Positions 55,931-64,000 of a stretch of DNA of 64,000 nt are shown here, in pieces. Both the position numbers and the translations under genes were made by a program. Source of the DNA: Aureimonas phyllosphaerae (GTDB lineage: Bacteria; Pseudomonadota; Alphaproteobacteria; Rhizobiales; Rhizobiaceae); NCBI RefSeq assembly GCF_900113065.1, contig NZ_FOOA01000002.1:366974-430973 (forward strand), given 5' to 3'. The notes beneath the pieces were generated by a model, which worked only from the letters and a program-made list of their open reading frames with translations, had not been told where the DNA came from and did no database searches. Each line of letters begins with the position of its first letter. Positions within the stretch are counted from its first letter, which is position 1.

Positions 55931-56082
55931 TCGAGCCCTCCTCCGATCCGAAACAGGCTGACGACATAGAAAAGGACGACCAGCACTGCCAGCACCACGC
56001 CGATCGCAACCGACCGGCGGCGGCGCGCGCGCTGTTCGGCGGCCGTCAACTGCACGAGTTCGTCACGGGGCTCAGGCGACAT
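55927..56082 (-). CDS. Small oxidase-operon membrane protein CoxF-like
   Basis: The 51-residue product has a charged N-terminus with [17 protein letters not shown] and a single hydrophobic segment ([20 protein letters not shown]). Short proteins of this shape lie between ctaB and ctaG in alphaproteobacterial oxidase operons and are annotated as CoxF or as cytochrome oxidase assembly proteins without known activity. It overlaps the 3' end of ctaB by 11 bp and ctaG by 4 bp, which supports coupled translation. Confidence 0.8.
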   Translation of the reverse strand: MSPEPRDELVQLTAAEQRARRRRSVAIGVVLAVLVVLFYVVSLFRIGGGLE

Positions 56083-57022
56083 GAGCCGCCCAGCCGTGAA
56101 CCAGCAAGCCTTCGACCAGAAGCCAGGCAAACAGGGCGAAGAGGTAGACAATCGAGAACGCGAAGAGCTTCTTGGCCGGCGCCATCGTGGCATCGCCGTC
56201 GGGCATGCGCAGGACGCCGTAGGCCAGACGCAGGAAGTTCAGCCCGAGCGCGGCAGCGAGCACCCCGTATGCGGGACTGGCAAAGCCCATCAGCGTCGGC
56301 AGGACACCGATCGGCGCGAGGATCAGGGAGTAGGCGAAAACGTGCCGGCGGGTCGACCGCTCGCCCGCTACATTGGGCAGCATCGGAATGCCGGCCGCGC
56401 CGTAGTCCTTCATCTTGAAGAGGGCCAACGCCCAGAAGTGCGGCGGGGTCCAGAGAAAAATGATGAGGAAGAGGACGAAGCCTTCCCAGGAGACGCCACC
56501 GGTGACGGCCGCCCAGGCGACCATCGGCGGAAACGAACCGGCGGCACCGCCGATGACGATGTTCTGCGCGGTCGAGCGCTTCAGCCACATCGTGTAGAAG
56601 ACGGCGTAGAAGGCGATCGTGAAGGCGAGGAAGCCTGCGGCGAACCAATTCGCCACGAGGCCGAGCAGCAGCACGGAGAAGACGGACAGCGCCAGGCCGA
56701 AGGACAGGGCGTTCTCGGGAGCGACCCGGCCAGACGGGATCGGACGCTTGGCGGTACGTGTCATGATGCGATCGATGTCGCGATCGTACCACATGTTGAG
56801 AGCACCGGAGGCTCCCGCGCCCAGCGCAATGGCGAGAAGCGAGACGAAGGCCAGCACCGGGTTCATGCTGCCGGGCGCCGCGAGCAGGCCGGTCGCGGCC
56901 GTCAGCACCACCAGCGACATCACGCGGGGCTTCAGGAGGGCGAAGTAGTCGCCCGGCTCCGCCAGGCTGATGCCGGGACGGGCTTCGCTCACGGCGGGAA
57001 AGTCGATGGCGCTCAACGTCAT
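56072..57022 (-). CDS. ctaB: Protoheme IX farnesyltransferase (heme O synthase)
   Basis: CtaB/Cox10 transfers a farnesyl group to heme b, giving heme O, the precursor of heme A. The 316-residue product has the UbiA-family motifs NMWYDRDID (N-X3-D-X3-D) and the second Asp-rich [14 protein letters not shown] with MKDY before it, and nine membrane helices. The ATG at 57022 gives the usual [12 protein letters not shown] start. It lies between coxA and coxF in the operon. Confidence 0.96.
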   Translation of the reverse strand: MTLSAIDFPAVSEARPGISLAEPGDYFALLKPRVMSLVVLTAATGLLAAPGSMNPVLAFVSLLAIALGAGASGALNMWYDRDIDRIMTRTAKRPIPSGRVAPENALSFGLALSVFSVLLLGLVANWFAAGFLAFTIAFYAVFYTMWLKRSTAQNIVIGGAAGSFPPMVAWAAVTGGVSWEGFVLFLIIFLWTPPHFWALALFKMKDYGAAGIPMLPNVAGERSTRRHVFAYSLILAPIGVLPTLMGFASPAYGVLAAALGLNFLRLAYGVLRMPDGDATMAPAKKLFAFSIVYLFALFAWLLVEGLLVHGWAAHVA

Positions 57023-57032
57023 GCCTCTTGCA

Positions 57033-57112
57033 GTCCGGCCGGCCCTCGCGATGCCCGATCGGGATCGCAAGGCCGGACGTTCAGACGGATGATCCCGGCC
57101 GGAGCCGGGATC
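57033..57112 (-). promoter_or_regulatory. Structured coxA-ctaB intercistronic region
   Basis: Two strong stem-loops fill most of the 108-bp gap. The first has outer arms GTCCGGCC / GGCCGGAC (57033-57040 and 57071-57078) around an inner stem GCGAT-g-CCCG / CGGGATCGC (57048-57068). The second is a perfect 9-bp stem GATCCCGGC / GCCGGGATC (57091-57112). With no T-run, they probably protect or process coxA mRNA so that it is more abundant than the assembly-gene mRNA. Confidence 0.55.
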
Positions 57113-57130
57113 GATCTTCGGTTCTGCCGA

Positions 57131-59697
<2,567 letters not shown>

Positions 59698-60012
59698 GAA
59701 TGCTCTCCCTCGTGGCAGGCTTTTCTTCCCACGGTCTGCGGTCTCGTCGCGGGTTCGATCGGGCTCGCAGGCCGCAAATCTCGAATGCCGCTAATGTGCA
59801 GGTGCCTCCTGCGCTTCAACCATGAAACCGCCCATTTCGCAACAAGCGGCCGACACGAGGCCTTGCGACAAAGTGCGAATGTTGCAGCGGGTCCGCGCCG
59901 GTGCCGAGCGTTGCGCGAACCTGTCGCCGCAGGCTCGACGGGGCGCGGAGGCCCGGCTAATTTCGCGCGTGGAATCCGGGCCTTGTCGTCGCCCGGTGCC
60001 TGGAAGGACACA
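59698..60012. other. 315-bp divergent promoter region between coxB and ialB-like gene
   Basis: No gene is supported here. The region should contain the promoter of the cox operon (minus strand) and of the ialB-like gene (plus strand). I see no long dyad or clear consensus box; a short frame at 59822-60016 has no ribosome-binding site and is rejected. Confidence 0.55.
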
Positions 60013-60510
60013 ATGAAGCTAGCTCTCGCCACGGCTCTGGCCGCCCTCCCCTTCCTCTTGGCCGCCCCGGCGCAGGCGCAAACCGGCACGGTCAAGTCGC
60101 AGCACGGAGCCTGGGCGGTGGTCTGCGACCAGCCGGCCGGCGCGGCGGGAGAGCAATGTGCGCTTCTGCAGAATGTGGTGGCCGAGGACCGCCCCGAGGT
60201 CGGCCTGTCGGTGCTGGCGTTGAAGACGGCCGATGGCAAGGCACGGATTCTGCGCGTGCTGGCTCCGCTCGGCATTCTGCTGCCGAACGGGCTCGGACTC
60301 TACGTCGACGGCAAGGACATCGGCCGTGCGCAGTTCGTGCGCTGCTTTGAGGACGGCTGCTATGCCGAGGTGATCCTTGAGGATACGCTTCGCGACACGT
60401 TGTCCACCGGCAAGTCCGCGACCTTCATCGTCTTCCAGACACCGGAAGAGGGAATCGGCATTCCGGTCGACCTCGCCGGTTTCCGCGAGGGCTTCGACGC
60501 CCTCCCCTGA
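60013..60510 (+). CDS. Invasion-associated locus B (IalB)-like periplasmic protein
   Basis: The 165-residue product belongs to the IalB family, named from Bartonella but widespread in non-invasive alphaproteobacteria. It has a signal peptide cleaved after AQAQ, the family core HGAWAVVCDQP...EQCALLQNV, four cysteines (VCDQ, QCAL, RCFE, GCYAE) likely to form two disulfides, and the end AGFREGFDALP. The ATG at 60013 follows GGAAGGACACA. The cellular role is unknown. It is co-directional with tldD, 66 bp upstream of it. Confidence 0.9.
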   Translation: MKLALATALAALPFLLAAPAQAQTGTVKSQHGAWAVVCDQPAGAAGEQCALLQNVVAEDRPEVGLSVLALKTADGKARILRVLAPLGILLPNGLGLYVDGKDIGRAQFVRCFEDGCYAEVILEDTLRDTLSTGKSATFIVFQTPEEGIGIPVDLAGFREGFDALP

Positions 60511-60576
60511 GCCTCGCGTGACAAGACGCCTCTCGCTGCCTATCTCTGCCCGACACAACGAAGGCCAACGAGGCGT

Positions 60577-61995
60577 ATGATGGCTTCTTCCCTGATCGAC
60601 CTCTTCGACCTGTCGCGAGCGGAGGTCGAGGGCGTCGTGTCACAGACGCTTCGGGACGCCGATGACGGCGAACTCTTCATGGAATACCGCGAGCAGGAAT
60701 CGCTCCTGTTCGACAACGGCCGGCTGAAGGCCGGCGACTTCTCCACCGAACAGGGTTTCGGGCTCCGCTGCGTCGCTGGCGAAGCGATCGGCTACGCGCA
60801 TTCCGGCGACCTGTCGGCGGCCGCGCTGCGCCGGGCCGCCGCATCAGTGGGAGCGGTCCGGTCCGGCCATTCCGGAAGCGCGGCTGAAGGCCCGACAGGA
60901 ACGAACCGACGCCTGTACGGCGACGAGAACCCGATTCCCGAACCAACGTTCGCCGAGAAGGTGAAACTTCTCGGTGAGATCGACGCCTATCTTCGAAGCG
61001 CGGACGAGGCTGTGCGGCAGGTGAGCGTATCGCTCGCCTCGCAATGGCAGGCGGTCGAGATCCTGCGAGCGGACGGTCGGCTCGTGCGCGACGTGCGTCC
61101 GCTTGTGCGGTTGAACGTCTCGGTCGTGGCAGGACGCGGCGACCGTCAGGAGACGGGCTCGGGCGGTGCGGGCGGGCGTCACGATTTCTTGCGCCTTGTG
61201 GACGGCGGAAACTGGCGCTCGCTTGCCGACGAGGCGCTGCGCCAGGCGCGACTGAATCTTGAGGCTGCCCCCGCCCCCGCCGGCACCTTCGATACGGTTC
61301 TGGCGTCCGGCTGGCCCGGCGTGATGCTTCACGAGGCGGTCGGTCACGGGCTCGAAGGCGACTACAATCGGAAAAAGACGTCGGCCTTCTCCGGCCTTCT
61401 CGGCCAGCAGGTGGCGGCTCGCGGCGTCACCGTGGTCGACGACGGGACGATTTCGGAGCGTCGCGGTTCACTTTCGATCGACGACGAGGGAACGCCGACC
61501 AACCGCACCGTGCTGATCGAGGACGGCAAGCTGGTCAACTACATGCAGGATCGCCAGAACGCGCGGCTCATGGGGATGGAGGCGACCGGCAACGGTCGGC
61601 GCCAGTCCTTCGCCCACGCCCCGATGCCGCGCATGACCAACACGATGATGCTGGACGGGCCGCATACGCCGGAGGAAATTCTTGCCTCGGTGAAGGACGG
61701 CATCTACGCCGTCTCGTTCAACGGCGGGCAGGTCGACATCACCTCTGGCAAGTTCGTCTTCAACTGCACGGAGGCTTATCGCATCCGGGAGGGGAAGGTC
61801 TGTGAGCCTCTGAAAGGCGTCATGCTGATCGGGAACGGGCCGGACGCCATGCACCGGGTATCGATGGTCGGCAACGACGCAGCTTTGGATCTCGGCATCG
61901 GCAACTGCGGCAAGGCCGGTCAATGGGTGCCGGTCGGCGTCGGCCAGCCGCATCTGCGCATGGACCAGATGACGGTGGGCGGCACGGAAGCGTGA
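60577..61995 (+). CDS. tldD: Metalloprotease TldD
   Basis: TldD forms a heterodimer with TldE/PmbA and cleaves unfolded or modified peptides. The 472-residue product has the zinc motif HExxxH as HEAVGHGLEGDYN at 252-264 and the C-terminal Cys in VFNCTEAYRIREGKV, and FGLRCVAGEAIGYA in the N-terminal domain. Two tandem ATG codons start it. The partner pmbA is not in the window. The placement between ialB-like and pdxH near coxB is seen in other Hyphomicrobiales. Confidence 0.96.
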   Translation: MMASSLIDLFDLSRAEVEGVVSQTLRDADDGELFMEYREQESLLFDNGRLKAGDFSTEQGFGLRCVAGEAIGYAHSGDLSAAALRRAAASVGAVRSGHSGSAAEGPTGTNRRLYGDENPIPEPTFAEKVKLLGEIDAYLRSADEAVRQVSVSLASQWQAVEILRADGRLVRDVRPLVRLNVSVVAGRGDRQETGSGGAGGRHDFLRLVDGGNWRSLADEALRQARLNLEAAPAPAGTFDTVLASGWPGVMLHEAVGHGLEGDYNRKKTSAFSGLLGQQVAARGVTVVDDGTISERRGSLSIDDEGTPTNRTVLIEDGKLVNYMQDRQNARLMGMEATGNGRRQSFAHAPMPRMTNTMMLDGPHTPEEILASVKDGIYAVSFNGGQVDITSGKFVFNCTEAYRIREGKVCEPLKGVMLIGNGPDAMHRVSMVGNDAALDLGIGNCGKAGQWVPVGVGQPHLRMDQMTVGGTEA

Positions 61996-62011
61996 CGCCC
62001 GACCGGTCGCA

Positions 62012-62629
62012 TCAGGGATAGAGACGTTCGATCGCCCATTCTCGGTCGCCGGCCGCTTTCACGAAGCGGAAGCGGTCGTGCAGGCGGAACTCGCCGTCCT
62101 GCCAGAACTCGATCTCGATCGGCATGATCCTGAAACCCGACCAGTGCGGCGGACGCGGCACGTCGTTCCCGTATTTCGCCTCGACGTCGGCGACCTGCGC
62201 CTGCAGCACCTCGCGGCTGGCGAGCGGCCGGCTCTGCTGGGAGGCCCATGCGCCGACCTGGCTGCCATGCGGGCGTCCCTCGAAATAGGCGTCGGCCTCC
62301 GCTTGGGTCACGACCTCGACGGGTCCGCGTGCACGGAACTGCCTGCGCTGACTCTTCCAGTGCATGCAGAGCGCCGCCTTGCGGGCGCCGAGGACCTGCT
62401 CCCCTTTCCGGCTCTCGAAATTGGTGTAGAAGACGAGTCCGCGCTCGTCGAACGCCTTGAGGAGAACCATCCGAACATCCGGCAGGCCGTCCGCATCGAC
62501 GCTGGCCACCGCCATCGCCGTCGGATCGTTGATCTCCGTTTCCTCCGCATCGCGAAGCCAGACCTTGAGGGCCTCGTAGGGGTCCAAAGGCAATCCGCCT
62601 TCACCGAACATTAAGGTCGACTTGCTCAT
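62012..62629 (-). CDS. pdxH: Pyridoxamine/pyridoxine 5'-phosphate oxidase
   Basis: PdxH uses FMN and oxygen to make pyridoxal 5'-phosphate, the cofactor of ThrC among others. The 205-residue product has the FMN-binding segment PDVRMVLLKAFDERGLVFYT NFESRKG, the substrate region WSGFRIMPIEIEFWQDGEFRLHDR, and the usual end REWAIERLYP. The ATG at 62629 gives the canonical length; the frame continues upstream into the neighbouring gene. It converges on tldD and is divergent from the lipoprotein gene. Confidence 0.96.
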   Translation of the reverse strand: MSKSTLMFGEGGLPLDPYEALKVWLRDAEETEINDPTAMAVASVDADGLPDVRMVLLKAFDERGLVFYTNFESRKGEQVLGARKAALCMHWKSQRRQFRARGPVEVVTQAEADAYFEGRPHGSQVGAWASQQSRPLASREVLQAQVADVEAKYGNDVPRPPHWSGFRIMPIEIEFWQDGEFRLHDRFRFVKAAGDREWAIERLYP

Positions 62630-62637
62630 TCTTGAAT

Positions 62638-62656
62638 CCAATTGTTCGAATATTGG
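62638..62656. promoter_or_regulatory. Imperfect dyad in the pdxH-lipoprotein divergent region
   Basis: CCAAT and ATTGG arms flank a TTCGAA core in the AT-rich 79-bp gap between the two start codons. It could be a regulator site or simply promoter sequence. The match is imperfect. Confidence 0.25.
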
Positions 62657-62708
62657 TCCACCCGTACCTACGGCAGACGTGGTCGGTGGCAAAGGCCGAG
62701 TTTTGATG

Positions 62709-63128
62709 ATGGAAGGAACGCGCCTCGTTCTCCTCTGCCTCTTTGCCGCAGCCCTCTCGGGTTGCACGGTGATCAGCGGCAAGGGGCTGGAGGAAGCGGC
62801 GGTCGACAAGTCTTTGACGACGGCCTCGATTCCGCCGATCGACCCTGCGGTCGCGGCCGAAACACTGTCCGACAGCCGCACCGTTCGAAACGCCGTGTCC
62901 GCGGCCGACATCACGACGGTGGACGCCGCCCCTCTCGCCTGGTCGAACGCCGACACCGGCGCGAGCGGCACGATTACCGCCATCAAGGAAACGCGGGCCG
63001 GCGAGGCGGTGTGCCGCCAGTTCACCACCTCGCGCCAGCGCTTCGACGGCGTCGCCCTCTATGCCGGCGAAGCCTGCACAACCGGACAGGGCGAGTGGAC
63101 GCTGACGCGCTTCTCCGAGGACCGCTGA
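62709..63128 (+). CDS. RT0821/Lpp0805-type surface lipoprotein
   Basis: The 139-residue product has a lipoprotein signal (LVLLCLFAAALSGC, lipobox LSGC). The C-terminal domain resembles the RT0821/Lpp0805 family of surface proteins, with the pattern VCRQFTTSRQRFDGVALYAG EACTTGQGEW. The two cysteines are probably paired. A tandem ATG at 62706 is an alternative start. The family occurs in Rickettsia and Rhizobiales with no known function. It is divergent from pdxH and upstream of the dnaJ-like gene. Confidence 0.83.
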   Translation: MEGTRLVLLCLFAAALSGCTVISGKGLEEAAVDKSLTTASIPPIDPAVAAETLSDSRTVRNAVSAADITTVDAAPLAWSNADTGASGTITAIKETRAGEAVCRQFTTSRQRFDGVALYAGEACTTGQGEWTLTRFSEDR

Positions 63129-63189
63129 CCGGCAGTCGGGAGACAGAAACCCCTTCAACTTCCGGTGACGGCTCGCCATATACTGCGCC

Positions 63190-63210
63190 ATCGCCCAAAT
63201 GACGGGCGAT
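63190..63210 (+). other. Short hairpin before the dnaJ-like gene
   Basis: ATCGCCC / GGGCGAT make a 7-bp stem with a 7-nt loop, 53 bp before the dnaJ-like start and 61 bp after the lipoprotein stop. There is no T-run. It may weakly terminate the lipoprotein transcript or structure the leader of the dnaJ-like gene. Confidence 0.35.
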
Positions 63211-63263
63211 TCCCGATGATGCCCACGGGAGACTCATAAAGCCGATCAGGAACCCGACCCCGT

Positions 63264-64000
63264 ATGCGCGACCCCTATACCGTTCTCGGCGTGGCCCGCT
63301 CCGCCAGCGAGGCGGAGATCAAGTCCGCCTTCCGCAAGCTCGCCAAGAAGTATCATCCGGACGCCAACGGCGACGACGCCGGGGCCAGCACCCGCTTCAA
63401 CGAGGCCAATCAGGCCTACGAGATTCTCGGCGACAAGGAGAAGCGTGGGCAATTCGATCGCGGCGAGATCGATGCCGACGGCAAGCCGAAGTTTCAGGGT
63501 TTTTCCGGTTTCGGTGGCGGAGGGGGCGGCGGGACCAGTCCCTTCGGGTCAGGCGCGAGCAGCGGCGGATCGTTCGATTTCCGCAACGGTGGCGATTTTT
63601 CAGGCGCCGACAGCATCTTCGGCGATTTCTTCGAACAGACCTTCGGTGGCAAGCGCAACGCACGCTCGGGCTTCAACGCCGCGCGCAACACGCCCGCAAA
63701 GGGCGAGGACATCAACGCGACGCTGAAGGTGCGCCTCGAGGACGTCGTCTCCGACGCCAAGGTCGAGGCGATCTTTCCGAACGGCAAGCGCCTCGCGATC
63801 CGCCTGCCGGAGGGCGTCGAGGACGGCCAGGTCATCCGTTTGCGCGGTCAGGGCCAGCCGGCCGTCTTCAACGGCGGTCCTGCGGGCGACGCGCTGGTGA
63901 CGATCTCCTTCGCGGACCATCCCCGCTTCTCCGCGTCGGGTCGCGACCTTCTTCTGGAACAGGACGTCGATCTCCAGACCGCCGTTCTCGGGGGGCGCGT
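63264..64000 (+). CDS. DnaJ/CbpA-type co-chaperone (partial, runs off right edge)
   Basis: This Hsp40 protein would stimulate DnaK. The visible 245 residues hold a J domain (3-68) with HPD at 31-33, and a Gly/Phe-rich region (about 79-125, GFSGFGGGGGGG). The C-terminal substrate domain follows at once (from about 145, KGEDINATLKVRLEDVVSDA), without the four CXXCXGXG zinc repeats of DnaJ proper. It is therefore a class II, CbpA-like protein. The gene is cut by the window end. Confidence 0.93.
   Translation, partial: MRDPYTVLGVARSASEAEIKSAFRKLAKKYHPDANGDDAGASTRFNEANQAYEILGDKEKRGQFDRGEIDADGKPKFQGFSGFGGGGGGGTSPFGSGASSGGSFDFRNGGDFSGADSIFGDFFEQTFGGKRNARSGFNAARNTPAKGEDINATLKVRLEDVVSDAKVEAIFPNGKRLAIRLPEGVEDGQVIRLRGQGQPAVFNGGPAGDALVTISFADHPRFSASGRDLLLEQDVDLQTAVLGGR

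Noticed and set aside
59822..60016. 64-residue frame on the plus strand between coxB and the ialB-like gene
   Set aside because: No ribosome-binding site, no recognisable feature, and it overlaps the start of the well-supported ialB-like gene.

Overview
The window is a 64 kb stretch of GC-rich chromosome from an alphaproteobacterium, almost certainly Hyphomicrobiales (Rhizobiales). Evidence is the gene order (yajC-secD, nlpD-pcm-surE-serS-tatCBA, nagZ-SPOR-argS-dgt-erpA-xth, exoR, popZ, pcm-tolC, ccrM-mutY-dciA-dsbA-ppdK, coxBA-ctaB-coxF-ctaG-ctaE-surf1-ispH-thrB-rnhA) and the presence of CcrM, PopZ and an ExoR-type Sel1 protein. No rRNA, CRISPR, IS, phage or integrase was seen. It reads as conserved core chromosome. 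A family such as Aurantimonadaceae or Rhizobiaceae is possible, but the sequence alone does not fix it.

Layout. 1-17.1 kb: protein export (secD partial, yajC, tatABC), a DUF815 ATPase, a degenerate LytM/LysM lipoprotein, pcm, surE, serS, an orphan ABC ATPase, nagZ, a SPOR protein, argS, dgt, erpA, xth and an exoR-like gene. 17.4-25.4 kb: a FadL-type porin, valS, popZ, tolC and a second PCMT-family gene. 25.4-29.8 kb: tRNA-Cys(GCA), a single-domain response regulator, a 41-aa membrane protein, a DUF3563 gene, tRNA-Asn(GTT), a PGPGW-like membrane protein, a DEAD-box helicase and a small exported protein. 29.9-36.3 kb: trhO, an MBL hydrolase, a DUF1499 protein, ppdK and dsbA. 36.3-41.1 kb: dciA, an O-antigen ligase/polymerase, a family 25 glycosyltransferase, mutY and ccrM. 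41.2-50.9 kb: a HAD phosphatase, a lipoprotein, thrC, an M16 peptidase, a GNAT enzyme, a 7TM-PAS-GGDEF-EAL protein, yqgE, a DsbD-N protein and a peroxiredoxin. 50.9-59.7 kb: rnhA-thrB-ispH and the aa3-type cytochrome oxidase operon. 59.7-64 kb: an ialB-like gene, tldD, pdxH, an RT0821-type lipoprotein and a partial DnaJ-family gene.

The most interesting signal is an absence. In the conserved neighbourhoods I know from Caulobacter, Brucella and Rhizobium, scpA-scpB lie between nagZ and tatA, and smc lies next to dsbA. Both places are otherwise intact here, but scpA-scpB are replaced by one orphan ABC ATPase, and smc is missing from the 141-bp dsbA-ppdK gap. This suggests joint loss or relocation of the SMC-ScpAB condensin. 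A second rearrangement puts a glycosyltransferase and a lipid-glycan ligase between mutY and dciA, translationally coupled to dciA. Other leads are CtrA-like sites before the LytM gene, popZ and ccrM; two strong operator-like dyads; a GGDEF domain with a broken signature beside an intact EAL; and a highly structured coxA-ctaB intercistronic region.
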